Assembly (NCBI GenBank): GCA_031288835.1
Contig: JAITQO010000010.1
Coordinates: 1-36,914 of the forward strand
DNA: 36,914 nt
Direction of reading: 5' to 3'
DNA from: Rickettsiales bacterium
GTDB taxonomy: Bacteria; Pseudomonadota; Alphaproteobacteria; Rs-D84
The notes beneath the pieces were generated by a model that worked only from the letters and a program-made list of their open reading frames with translations, was not told where the DNA came from and searched no databases. Positions 1 to 7,800 of the stretch are shown piece by piece; the stretch's first letter is position 1, and each line of letters begins with the position of its first letter. A program made the position numbers and the translations under genes.

Positions 1-2
1 AT

Positions 3-194
3 GGAAATGACATTAGCGTTGTTCGGCCGGCGGTTCGCGTTGCGCACACGGCCATAGGAAAACCCGGCGGCGACACGCAAAGTTCTCTGACGGATTTAAT
101 GAGCAGGGCTAATGCGGCCGGCGGACAGGCAAGAACATTCGATAGCGATGCGGATGCGCAAAATGTTCTTAATTCTCTGCCTTTGACAAACTGA
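3..194 (+). CDS. C-terminal end of an unidentified protein (cut by window edge)
   Basis: Frame 3 is open from the first bases to a TGA at 192-194, giving about 63 residues of a C-terminus. The segment is hydrophilic, rich in Ala, Gly, Ser and Asp, with no recognisable domain. It ends 24 bases before the next start on the same strand, so it is probably the upstream member of the exported-protein operon that runs to 3338. I cannot assign a function; the rest of the gene lies outside the window. Confidence 0.55.
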   Translation, partial: GNDISVVRPAVRVAHTAIGKPGGDTQSSLTDLMSRANAAGGQARTFDSDADAQNVLNSLPLTN

Positions 195-218
195 CGGATG
201 GCAAATAAGGAAAATAAA

Positions 219-1172
219 ATGAAAAAGATTTTTGCAATATGCGCATTTGTTTTTGCGCCGGTTATGGCCAAGGCGCAGGATATGACCGATGTCTGGGCGG
301 CGTGCTGCCATCTGTCGGGCGGGTGCGCCGCGAATGCCACCGAATGTCGGCACAGGTACTCAAGCATGAGCAAAACATTTGAAGTTCATTGCACCAGGGC
401 AAGCGCAGCCGCCGCGCCGAACTGCACAAGAAAAGAAGTTTCCGCAACATTGGACGAAACGATTCAAAGAGAAAGAGATACCGCAGGGCACGGCGGATAT
501 ATCGTTCATCCGACGGATGCATGGTCGGCTCAAAAATGCGCCGAAGTTGTCGCGGCCGCTTTGCGCGGACTATGGTTCGGGCCGCAATATAATATGTTCG
601 CTCCCGACGGATTCTTTTACTGCCCGCAAGCGGATCTAGACCAACAGACGGCGAATAAAGCGGAGTTCCAGCGAACGCACACGGACGCGCAATATCTTGA
701 TGCCACACAAGGTCGTTTTAATCCAGACGCGCAGGACACTGAGTTGCGGTATTGTCTGGACGCCCTTGCCGAAGCTCAAGAACTTGTGGCGACCGCAAGG
801 CGGATTCTGAATCCATCTCCCAACGAAATGCAAATGAGAAACTATAAAGATTTCCAAAGCAAATGCGCCCGCTTTAAGCCGGACAACTCCCGGCCGGCCA
901 CATATACCAGCACAATCAGAAAAGTATTTGAAGATTTCCGCAAAGAAAGAAAGCAAGCGACGGCGGAAATGATAAGTTTGGCGGCTGGCAGCACAATAAC
1001 CGAAGATACTGTATTCTGTCGCGGGCTTGACGCGGTTTACAGCGGAACGAATTGGAGCGTGCCAAGGAAGGCGGATATAACGGAAGAAAGGCTGCTTGCC
1101 TGCGTAAAGCAAGGGTTTATCACGGACGGACTTGCGCTGGCAAGATTCAGAGCTGTCGAAGTGGTGCCGTAA
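219..1172 (+). CDS. exported Cys-rich protein of unknown function
   Basis: The 317-residue product opens with a basic, hydrophobic signal peptide and a likely signal peptidase I site after A-K-A (about residue 19). The mature part has roughly ten cysteines, several in pairs, suggesting a disulfide-bonded periplasmic or secreted protein. An in-frame ATG at 198 exists, but ATG 219 is preceded by AAGGA at 7 bases and starts directly with the signal peptide, so I chose 219. It is followed 22 bases later by another signal-peptide gene. I recognise no domain. Confidence 0.7.
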   Translation: MKKIFAICAFVFAPVMAKAQDMTDVWAACCHLSGGCAANATECRHRYSSMSKTFEVHCTRASAAAAPNCTRKEVSATLDETIQRERDTAGHGGYIVHPTDAWSAQKCAEVVAAALRGLWFGPQYNMFAPDGFFYCPQADLDQQTANKAEFQRTHTDAQYLDATQGRFNPDAQDTELRYCLDALAEAQELVATARRILNPSPNEMQMRNYKDFQSKCARFKPDNSRPATYTSTIRKVFEDFRKERKQATAEMISLAAGSTITEDTVFCRGLDAVYSGTNWSVPRKADITEERLLACVKQGFITDGLALARFRAVEVVP

Positions 1173-1194
1173 AAATTAGGAAAAGGAAAATGAC

Positions 1195-2166
1195 ATGAAA
1201 AAGTATCTAATAATTATACTCGCGGCCATAGCTCCCGTATCTGTTTTCGCAGACGCGGCGACGGATGAAATCCTTGGGCGGTATAACGCGAGTCTTGGTA
1301 AGGCGCAATCATTTTGCTCGGCTCTGCCGGAACAGATAGGCAGGGTAAAATTGATGTCCGGCATATCGCTCGGGGCGACCGCCGTCGGAACAATCGGCGG
1401 CGGCGCGGCCGTCGCCACCGGCATTATAAAATGGAATAATGATAAAAAAATTGACGGCATGGTTGACCCTGCCGTGGTAAAAGCCCGCGCCGAAGAATTG
1501 CAAACAAAAGCAAAAGACCGGACGATAACGCCGCAGGAAGCCGACGAATTGGTATTGCTGGCAAAACACATCAAAGATGACAAAGAAAAGTTCCCGCAGG
1601 CAGAAAAAGATTTGAAAGACGCGAAAGACCATTCCAATACGATGGGCAACGTCCGCACGGCCGGCGCGTTTGTTTCGGGCGCTGGCGGCGCGGTCGGGGC
1701 GGCGACATCGCTCGGCAGTCTTAAAACTTTGGACGATTTGATTACATATATGAACGCGTGCGATTCCTATGTAAACGAGATAGACAAGCAACTTATGGAA
1801 TTGCGTTTTGCCGAGCCGGATAATCCAGCCATTGCCAAAATGAATGCAGTCGTAAATAATTGCAAAGGCATGAGTTCCAAAAACATAGCCGACATAAAAG
1901 GCAAACTGAAAGTCGGGGGCGTTATTTCGGCGGTCGGTGGCGCCGCCGGAATCCTTGGCGGCATAACTTCAATGATGGCGAAGAATGGCGCAAGCGCGAC
2001 AGGCGCGGAAGGAAAGGAAAGCACCAAAGGGCTGAACATGGCCGCGAACATTTCATCCGGCGTCGCCTCTGTGGGTAATCTCGGCGGGGCGATAATTTCC
2101 GGCGTCGCGCTTTCCGGCCTTATGAAAAACGGCGACATTGCCAAAAAGTGCGCGGAATCGTTTTAA
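1195..2166 (+). CDS. exported glycine-zipper protein with four Gly-rich hydrophobic segments
   Basis: The 323-residue product has a signal peptide ending near V-F-A-D (about residue 19). It then alternates charged helical stretches with four Gly/Ala-rich hydrophobic segments, near residues 53-77, 153-175, 239-262 and 283-310. These have GxxxG spacing and resemble glycine-zipper membrane helices. A cysteine lies 7-13 residues before some of them, as in the proteins at 18430 and 18791. An AAAAGG ribosome site precedes the ATG. The stop TAA shares its last A with the ATG of the next gene, so the two are translationally coupled. Insertion in an envelope membrane is inferred; the function is unknown. 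Confidence 0.7.
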   Translation: MKKYLIIILAAIAPVSVFADAATDEILGRYNASLGKAQSFCSALPEQIGRVKLMSGISLGATAVGTIGGGAAVATGIIKWNNDKKIDGMVDPAVVKARAEELQTKAKDRTITPQEADELVLLAKHIKDDKEKFPQAEKDLKDAKDHSNTMGNVRTAGAFVSGAGGAVGAATSLGSLKTLDDLITYMNACDSYVNEIDKQLMELRFAEPDNPAIAKMNAVVNNCKGMSSKNIADIKGKLKVGGVISAVGGAAGILGGITSMMAKNGASATGAEGKESTKGLNMAANISSGVASVGNLGGAIISGVALSGLMKNGDIAKKCAESF

Positions 2167-3338
2167 TGAAAAAGCAAACAATAAAGGCTTTGATACTTGC
2201 GGGAGCGGGATTGCTTGCCAGGAAAAACGCCTGGGCAGACGCAGAAGTATTATATACCCCGAACACTGCGCCAGCGCAAAAGAATAAAATTGAATCGGCA
2301 TTGAATCTGTTGGCCGAAACGCATCCGCATTCGGCGGTATTAAAATATAGGCCTTTGCCTTCCGCGGCGGATTATATCGGCGATATAATAATAAATCCCA
2401 ATCAAATTGGCGCCCCTACATATCCGCACGGCACAAACCGCATCAATGTTTCATCCGAAGATTCACTGGTAAAACTGGCCGAATATTTGAACCATGAAGG
2501 CTTGCATTTGGCAAGCACATTGTCGTCGCCCGAACTCGTCGCATTGAATAAAGCTCTAACGCATGGCGGCTTTTATGCATATATGGCCCGAAGCATGCAA
2601 AGCGAAGCCGCGTCATGGGCAGACAGCACCATGTTCATGCTCCAAAGCGAAGGCCGCGCCGAGTTTATCAGAGAAAGTATAGAAAAATCGCGGGATTATG
2701 ATTTGTTGAGATTAGGAACAAAGCCGGATATGATAAATTACTGGATTCCAATGAATTATATTCACGCTTTGGTCGATTATTATTACGGCGGCGACCTTGA
2801 TATGACCGAAGCCCAAAAAGATTGGGCAATCTGTGACGAAATATACAACAATTTTTATAAAAACGGGCATTATTTGAACGAGCTTATGATGTCCGGCAGT
2901 AGGATGGCGGGGAACATAAGATTCATGGGCACAAAATACGCCGACGACCGCGCGGCCAATATATTTTTGGAACGATATATGCAACTGACCTGTCCGCAGG
3001 GCATAACGCGCACGTTGACAGGCGCAACGCTGCTGGAAGCAATACACCTAGTTGCCACGGACTCAAAAACGGATATATTGCTGGATATAAAAGGCGATTG
3101 GGCGAAGGCTCGTGACATACTTAAAGGCAACTTTGAAGAAGTTGGGCCGCTATGGGAACACAACAGCCGAATGGTGGCTATATCGCCATCTATAAGGCAA
3201 CCGTTTGACCCAAGGGAAGTCGAAACGCATTTCGGGAATATTTATTCCTTGCCGACGGACGAAGAATACGAATTGCTGGACGACTTGCTGGACGCTTCCC
3301 AACAAAGAACCGCCCCTGCAAATACTTGGAGCAGATAG
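2166..3338 (+). CDS. exported putative zinc metalloprotease-like protein (HExxH)
   Basis: The 390-residue product has an N-terminal hydrophobic signal segment ending near A-W-A-D (about residue 24). Residues 110-114 read HEGLH, a gluzincin-type HExxH motif in a helix-like context. Glutamates at 147, 162 and 166 downstream could serve as the third zinc ligand. The rest of the protein matches no family I know. The start overlaps the previous stop (TAATG) and a GGA lies about 9 bases upstream, implying coupled translation in the 1-3338 operon. Alternatively it is a structural envelope protein in which the motif is coincidental; HExxH alone is weak evidence for peptidase activity. Confidence 0.65.
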   Translation: MKKQTIKALILAGAGLLARKNAWADAEVLYTPNTAPAQKNKIESALNLLAETHPHSAVLKYRPLPSAADYIGDIIINPNQIGAPTYPHGTNRINVSSEDSLVKLAEYLNHEGLHLASTLSSPELVALNKALTHGGFYAYMARSMQSEAASWADSTMFMLQSEGRAEFIRESIEKSRDYDLLRLGTKPDMINYWIPMNYIHALVDYYYGGDLDMTEAQKDWAICDEIYNNFYKNGHYLNELMMSGSRMAGNIRFMGTKYADDRAANIFLERYMQLTCPQGITRTLTGATLLEAIHLVATDSKTDILLDIKGDWAKARDILKGNFEEVGPLWEHNSRMVAISPSIRQPFDPREVETHFGNIYSLPTDEEYELLDDLLDASQQRTAPANTWSR

Positions 3339-3459
3339 CGCGTTTGCGCCCACGAAGGCGCGGATAAAATTATACATAGAAAAATCCCTACACCGTCGGC
3401 GTTCCGTGGATTTTAAGATTTCTCATATCCGCAACTATCATAAAAAAGGAAAATTAAAA

Positions 3460-3481
3460 GGATTCAGAAATATCTGAATCC
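3460..3481 (-). terminator. intrinsic terminator on the minus strand, downstream of the tRNA-Phe 3'-half copy
   Basis: GGATTCAG and CTGAATCC form a perfect 8-bp stem around a 6-base loop. Read on the minus strand it is followed by TTTTAATTTT. It sits 11 bases beyond the CCA end of the minus-strand tRNA-Phe fragment, as expected if a tRNA-Phe gene once read leftward into this terminator. Confidence 0.55.
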
Positions 3482-3492
3482 CTTGAAATTAC

Positions 3493-3537
3493 TGGTGGCT
3501 AGAGATGGAATCGAACCAACGACACAAGGATTTTCAG
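3493..3537 (-). repeat. tRNA-Phe 3'-half copy (attachment-site remnant, copy 1)
   Basis: On the minus strand these 45 bases read as the 3' half of a tRNA-Phe, from the anticodon loop (CTGAAAA, anticodon GAA) through variable loop, T arm and acceptor strand to CCA. No 5' half adjoins it. It matches copy 2 at 9745-9789 at 42 of 45 positions but lies in the opposite orientation. A tyrosine integrase gene starts about 170 bases away, which is the usual layout of an att site. Confidence 0.75.
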
Positions 3538-3625
3538 TTTATGTTCTGGCGGGTTTCTGCGGTTTTTATATTTTTACATATTCTTATGATTTTGCTTGCA
3601 TTTCTGCGGGTTACAGATTATAATT

Positions 3626-3689
3626 GCTTACAAGAGATTACAAGCAGTTTTATTTTTTATGCTTACAATCTGCTTACAAGTGCTTACAA
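3626..3689 (+). promoter_or_regulatory. GCTTACAA direct repeats upstream of the integrase (arm-type or operator sites)
   Basis: GCTTACAA occurs at 3626, 3661, 3672 and 3682; the last three are 10-11 bp apart, on one helical face. A related TTACAAG lies at 3638. The cluster sits between the att copy and the integrase start, fitting either integrase arm-type binding sites or an autoregulatory operator. Confidence 0.5.
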
Positions 3690-3704
3690 GTTAAAAGGTG
3701 CCAA

Positions 3705-4901
3705 ATGGGAAAAATACTTACAAAAACACTTATTGACCGCGCACCTTTGCCGACCAGCGGGCAGACTTTTATATGGGATTCCGAATTAAAGGGCTTTGGC
3801 CTGCGCCTTACGCCAACGCGCAAGACCTATATTGTGCAATCCCGTGCCGGTGGGCGCAGTGTTCGTAAGACCATAGCCCAACATGGCGTATTTACGCCGG
3901 AACAAGCCCGCAAAGAGGCAAAGGCATACCTGGGACAGATGTCCCGCGATGTAGACTTGAACGCCGAGGATAAAAAAGGTAAAAAGCAACGCACTACCCT
4001 GCAAGAGGCAAGCGAAGTATATTTTGCCACACGTTCGCTTGCTGATTCCACACTGGAAAGTTACAAGGCGGCATTGGATAAAACGTTTAATGAAATTAAA
4101 GACCGCAAATTGGTATCCATAAATCGTGATACCATAGAACGAATTTTTAAGACGGCCAGTGCAAACAGCCCTGCCAACGCAAACCGCGATTTCCGATTTT
4201 TACGCGCAGTTTTCAATTTCGCAATGGAAAAATACGCAACCGGCGGAGAGCCATTGATTCCGTCCAATCCGTGCAATCGTCTGACTGCATTAAAACTTTG
4301 GAATAGGATAGAGAGAAAAACACGCTACATTACAGAAAAACAACTGCCTATATTTATGGCCGCCCTGCAAAAACAAAAGAACGATACTGATTATATCAAG
4401 GTTGTTAAAAGCCATTTAACATTTTTGATTTTTACAGGTTGTCGTGAACAAGAGGCCGCCCGCTTACGCTGGTGTGATATAGATTTTGCAAACAGAACCT
4501 TTACGCTTGAACGCACAAAAAACCACCATAGACATACATTGCCACTAGGAAACTGGCTTACAAAATACTTACGTGAAATGAGCCACGGGAAAAAGAAAAC
4601 TGATTTTGTATTTCCGGCCAATAATCGTCAAGGTCATATTGCAAACCACCGCAAAGCCGTTGGAGAAATCAGTATCGGCGCAGGCGTTCCCTTTGCTTTG
4701 CACGACTTGCGCCGAACATTTGCCACAATAGCGGATTTATTGGGCGGCGAGTCTTCCGGCTATACCATAAAGAAATTGTTAAACCATAGTTCTAGCGGCG
4801 ATGTGACGGGGGGATATATACAGCACCCTATTGAAAAATTGCGCCGCCCAATGCAAAACATAGAAACCTTTATACTTGAAAAAGCGAGAATGAAAAAATG
4901 A
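3705..4901 (+). CDS. int: tyrosine recombinase / P4-type integrase
   Basis: The 398-residue product has an N-terminal DUF4102-like domain (about residues 1-90, containing GFGLRLTP), a SAM-like core-binding region and a C-terminal catalytic domain. Catalytic residues are visible: Arg in TGCREQEAARLRW, His and Arg in LHDLRRTF, and the terminal His and Tyr in LNHSSSGDVTGGY. The family integrates elements into tRNA genes, and a tRNA-Phe 3'-half copy lies just upstream. ATG 3705 has AAAGGTG at a good distance and begins the family-like sequence, so the in-frame ATG at 3624 is rejected. The next gene overlaps its stop by 4 bases. Confidence 0.93.
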   Translation: MGKILTKTLIDRAPLPTSGQTFIWDSELKGFGLRLTPTRKTYIVQSRAGGRSVRKTIAQHGVFTPEQARKEAKAYLGQMSRDVDLNAEDKKGKKQRTTLQEASEVYFATRSLADSTLESYKAALDKTFNEIKDRKLVSINRDTIERIFKTASANSPANANRDFRFLRAVFNFAMEKYATGGEPLIPSNPCNRLTALKLWNRIERKTRYITEKQLPIFMAALQKQKNDTDYIKVVKSHLTFLIFTGCREQEAARLRWCDIDFANRTFTLERTKNHHRHTLPLGNWLTKYLREMSHGKKKTDFVFPANNRQGHIANHRKAVGEISIGAGVPFALHDLRRTFATIADLLGGESSGYTIKKLLNHSSSGDVTGGYIQHPIEKLRRPMQNIETFILEKARMKK

Positions 4902-5488
4902 CACACAATAAAACTTACACATTACAAGAGGCCGCTGAATGGATTGCTTATTATGGCGAGAAAGCGTCAGCCAGACAAATAGATTCTGATAGATTAAACT
5001 ATGCCAAGCAAACCCTGGAAACACACTTGAAACAACTTAAAATCCGCGCTACCGGCATAAGAAAAACCAATGCTCTTATAATTAAAGAACAAGAAATTAT
5101 AAAAATAAGAGATTCAAGCGTTCTAGATTTTGCCGCCAATAGCATAAGCAAAAGCGAACAATTTTCCCCTTATGAATCTGGCGATTATAGCGATATTGAA
5201 ATTGCCGCACAAGATTTGCACAAATACTTTCCTAAAAAGGATATTTCTATGTCAATAAAACCAACCAAATACACAACCCCATACCTTGAAATGATGTCAG
5301 AGGTTATACAAGAACAAAAAATAATTGCCACCAATCAAGGAAAGGCCGAATTGTTGCAACGTGCCTTTTTGAGCAAAATGGGCGAGAGAGGCATACGAGA
5401 ATCCAAAGCACTTGCAAAATCAATGGCTACTTGTATTCGCTTACCCGATTCGCAACACGGCGGAGCATATAAACAAAAAAAGGACTAG
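4898..5488 (+). CDS. unknown protein coupled to the integrase
   Basis: The ATG overlaps the integrase stop (ATGA), so the two genes are almost certainly co-translated. The product has 196 residues, is hydrophilic and Lys/Gln-rich, with no signal peptide or membrane segment. Its first 50 residues look helical and could be an HTH-like or excision-associated domain, but no motif is convincing. AT-rich codon use matches the integrase rather than the flanking chromosome. Position suggests an accessory or regulatory protein of the mobile element. Confidence 0.7.
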   Translation: MTHNKTYTLQEAAEWIAYYGEKASARQIDSDRLNYAKQTLETHLKQLKIRATGIRKTNALIIKEQEIIKIRDSSVLDFAANSISKSEQFSPYESGDYSDIEIAAQDLHKYFPKKDISMSIKPTKYTTPYLEMMSEVIQEQKIIATNQGKAELLQRAFLSKMGERGIRESKALAKSMATCIRLPDSQHGGAYKQKKD

Positions 5489-5549
5489 TTCCCGTCCATT
5501 AAATTACACTAATTTATCCAGCAGAAATCCGCCATTATTACCGGGTCTA

Positions 5550-5571
5550 CCCTTGTGGCTAGACCTGTAAT
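5550..5571. repeat. inverted repeat between element genes
   Basis: GGTCTA and TAGACC form a 6-bp inverted repeat around a 10-base spacer, in the gap between the unknown gene and the HTH gene. There is no T-run, so an operator for the neighbouring HTH protein is as likely as a terminator. Confidence 0.3.
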
Positions 5572-5630
5572 TCAATATTTTAATTTTTCTTTTGCCTGTA
5601 TATTGTTTGCATAACCGAAAGGAGTAAGTT

Positions 5631-5885
5631 ATGGCAAAGAATATAGGCAAGGCGGAAATTCGGGCGGATTTTTATAATTCTCCAAATGACGCATTTTTTG
5701 ACACGGCGGCGGTCGCTATCATTGTCGGGCGCAGTATTCAATGGCTACATTGTAAAGCGTGCGCTGGCAATGGGATTCCATTTTTCAAGTTTGGTAATTC
5801 AAGAAAATATAGAAAATCCGATGTCTTGGATTATATGGCAGAACACGCCCGCCGTTTTAATTCCACCAGTGAATACACAAATTGA
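5631..5885 (+). CDS. small helix-turn-helix protein (AlpA/excisionase-like)
   Basis: The 84-residue product has a winged-helix MerR/AlpA-like pattern: a helix-turn-helix at about residues 24-45, then GIPFFKFGNSRKYRKSDV, the typical wing and anchor of excisionase or AlpA-type proteins. AAAGGAG precedes the ATG. The next gene begins 25 bases after its stop in another frame. In satellite-type elements such proteins control integrase or replication genes; that role is inferred. Confidence 0.75.
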   Translation: MAKNIGKAEIRADFYNSPNDAFFDTAAVAIIVGRSIQWLHCKACAGNGIPFFKFGNSRKYRKSDVLDYMAEHARRFNSTSEYTN

Positions 5886-5910
5886 CCTCTTGCGTAGTCT
5901 TGTGCCACAT

Positions 5911-6489
5911 ATGGCCGTTTTTACGCTTCAAGGTTTCAACAGGGGACAATCTGTGTCAAAAACAGGCGCAGTTGAAGAAAATATGAAAGAAATACACGAA
6001 TGGTTATTAAAAATGGCAGGGGATAAAGCATTGTTTATTTCTGTGCGATTTGGCGTGCCGCCGGAAACAAAAGACGAATTGTGCAGACATTGTGGTATTA
6101 TATTTGCCAGGTGGTTTCGTGTCTTGGTTGGTCGCAGTTGGTATCGGTCGCATAATAGACGCATTGTAATTGTCGGATTTCAAGAAAACGGCTATGCAAG
6201 AAATATGCACGCACACTTTATCGTAGGGTTGCGACAGGACATAACGCCAGAAAGAGCAATCCAGACCCTCAAATCACTTTCCGACAGATTAAAAATAGAT
6301 GTGTGGGACAGCGAACAAGACAAAGAACAAAATCCAAAACGTTACGGCAATGACATTATGGTTAAAACTATATATTCTGAGGGCGCGTTCTCATATTCTA
6401 CAAAAGAAATGGTTTTTGTCGGGCGTAGAATTACAAATGACACTTTAATCCTAGATGTGGACTTATTTAATCGTGGACGGCGTAAATAG
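5911..6489 (+). CDS. putative HUH-type replication initiator of the island
   Basis: The open frame begins at 5686 but overlaps the HTH gene completely there. ATG 5911 lies just after that gene, though no clear ribosome site supports it, and TTG 5890 or GTG 5902 are alternatives. From 5911 the product is 192 residues. It shows a Rep-like order of motifs: a hydrophobic strand LFISVRFG (about 41-48), HAHF (100-103) as a candidate HUH metal site, and YSTK (162-165) as a candidate catalytic Tyr with Lys. This matches rolling-circle initiators in layout only, and the family call is tentative. A long inverted repeat follows at 6499-6569. Confidence 0.5.
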   Translation: MAVFTLQGFNRGQSVSKTGAVEENMKEIHEWLLKMAGDKALFISVRFGVPPETKDELCRHCGIIFARWFRVLVGRSWYRSHNRRIVIVGFQENGYARNMHAHFIVGLRQDITPERAIQTLKSLSDRLKIDVWDSEQDKEQNPKRYGNDIMVKTIYSEGAFSYSTKEMVFVGRRITNDTLILDVDLFNRGRRK

Positions 6490-6498
6490 ATTTTCCCG

Positions 6499-6569
6499 CC
6501 TAGGAAAACAGGCACTAAAACGTTATATTATATTTAATATACCATAGTGTTTTTATTAGTTTTCCTAGG
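6499..6569. repeat. 11-bp perfect inverted repeat around an AT-rich core, candidate origin or terminator
   Basis: CCTAGGAAAAC (6499-6509) and GTTTTCCTAGG (6559-6569) are perfect complements enclosing a very AT-rich 49-base core that itself contains TATATTATATTTAATATA. It lies directly after the Rep-like gene and between convergent genes. It could be an element origin or a bidirectional terminator; neither is proven. Confidence 0.5.
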
Positions 6570-6651
6570 TTTTGCAGGCATTATAGGCCGTGTTAAAAAT
6601 AATTTAACATTGCGGGTAATTTTACCATTTTTTACCTACCAGCGCACCCAA

Positions 6652-6999
6652 TCATTCGCAATACGCCGCGTTAAAGTTCATACTATCGGCGAATGGCGAA
6701 AAGTGGTTAGACCATACGCCGGTATTGCCGCCGATTTTGTAAATGGCCTTTGCTACAGCCTCAAATCGGCATTGGTCAAAACAAAATTGTTCGCCGGACG
6801 CATAAATATAGCCCAGGGCTTTACATTTCTTATTTTTCGGTGCGTCATATTTGTAAAGTTTTGTCCCGTGGCCGTCATACAAGAGGATTGCCTGGCCTTT
6901 GCCAGGATTGGCCGGTATCGGCTCCTCAAACAATTCCATTCTTATATTTGTGGAACACGCGGCCAGGAATAGGAACGATAATAAAACAGATTTTTTCAT
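6652..6999 (-). CDS. possible separate lipoprotein (internal start in the same frame)
   Basis: Starting at the internal ATG the product is 115 residues. It has a type II signal peptide ending in the lipobox LAAC (lipidated Cys about residue 14). The mature domain of about 100 residues carries four Cys. A ribosome site and textbook lipoprotein leader make initiation here plausible, either alongside or instead of the 299-residue form. Small lipoproteins in islands often act in immunity or exclusion, but nothing in the sequence shows this. Confidence 0.5.
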   Translation of the reverse strand: MKKSVLLSFLFLAACSTNIRMELFEEPIPANPGKGQAILLYDGHGTKLYKYDAPKNKKCKALGYIYASGEQFCFDQCRFEAVAKAIYKIGGNTGVWSNHFSPFADSMNFNAAYCE

Positions 7000-7551
7000 T
7001 ATTTTGCCTTTTTTATTTTCCTGTGTGTCTGTTATCCTTTTGTCAACGATTGCCCAGATTAAAGATATAAGCCATAGAAACATTGCACCAAAAGTCCAGA
7101 CAAAATCCGGTGTTCTGCTACCGTATTTCACAAGTTGCCGTTTAAGAATCTGTGTTGCCTGTTGACCTGTGAACACCGACACAATCAGTTCATTGCCGTC
7201 ATTGTCTGTTATTGACGGGTTATCTTTTAAGCGTATAATGTCTATATTGCCTTGTATATCGTGCCATTCTGGAATGTAGGGAACAGATATAGAAAAGAAC
7301 GCCAGCAATACAATCTTTCCCCAGTGGACTTTTTTATAATGTGTGGATATGAACATAGGGATAAATAACAATACTGCCGTCAGCAATAATCCTAATATAA
7401 AGCCCAATGCAGGCGCAGTCCCTATGTTATATGCGTTGTCGGCATAAATTAAACTATCGCCATAAATCCAAGACCACCCAAGACCGGCACCGGCCAAAGA
7501 ACCAAGTATCAACAATCCATAAGGAAAGCGTATTTTGTTGTCAGTTTTCAT
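6652..7551 (-). CDS. membrane protein with an in-frame C-terminal lipoprotein module
   Basis: From ATG 7551 (GGGGG 8 bases upstream) the 299-residue frame encodes an N-terminal membrane region with about four hydrophobic helices, then a polar loop. From M185 (codon 6997-6999) it encodes what looks like a complete separate lipoprotein: a basic-hydrophobic leader, lipobox LAAC, then a Cys-containing domain. An AAAAGG site 8 bases before that internal ATG supports independent initiation. No stop separates the two, so this is either a fusion through loss of a stop or overlapping in-frame genes. AT-rich like the other island genes; function unknown. Confidence 0.6.
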   Translation of the reverse strand: MKTDNKIRFPYGLLILGSLAGAGLGWSWIYGDSLIYADNAYNIGTAPALGFILGLLLTAVLLFIPMFISTHYKKVHWGKIVLLAFFSISVPYIPEWHDIQGNIDIIRLKDNPSITDNDGNELIVSVFTGQQATQILKRQLVKYGSRTPDFVWTFGAMFLWLISLIWAIVDKRITDTQENKKGKIMKKSVLLSFLFLAACSTNIRMELFEEPIPANPGKGQAILLYDGHGTKLYKYDAPKNKKCKALGYIYASGEQFCFDQCRFEAVAKAIYKIGGNTGVWSNHFSPFADSMNFNAAYCE

Positions 7552-7577
7552 TTCATAACCCCCGTTTTGTTTGCCAT

Positions 7578-7606
7578 TAAAAACCGCCGTATTGGAATAT
7601 GGCGGT
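7578..7606 (-). terminator. intrinsic terminator-like hairpin upstream of the membrane/lipoprotein ORF
   Basis: On the minus strand ACCGCC and GGCGGT enclose a 12-base loop, followed by TTTTTAATGG. It lies between the start codon at 7551 and any upstream promoter, so it may terminate an upstream transcript or attenuate this gene. Confidence 0.45.
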
Positions 7607-7662
7607 TGGAGGTTATAAACAATCGTATAAATTGCCGTGCCGTATTCAATATATTCTGGCAC

Positions 7663-7688
7663 CCTCCAACCATAGGTTGGAGGTTTTT
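7663..7688 (+). terminator. strong intrinsic terminator on the plus strand
   Basis: CCTCCAACC and GGTTGGAGG form a perfect 9-bp stem with a 3-base loop, followed by five T. No plus-strand gene ends just upstream, so it may end an antisense or small transcript from 7552-7660, or mark a former gene end. I see no other gene in 7552-7970. Confidence 0.55.
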
Positions 7689-7800
7689 ATCGTCCCCACG
7701 GACGTATACGAGAGGTTTATAAGTCCCCAAGTGCCGGAATACCCGACACCGACAAGATTATATTCCAATAATGTGGGTTTTGCAATAAAATATCTTTTGT

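Noticed and set aside
5686-5910. Upstream extension of the Rep-like frame
   Set aside because: It fully overlaps the HTH gene, which has a good ribosome site and HTH pattern; the Rep-like motifs all lie after 5911.
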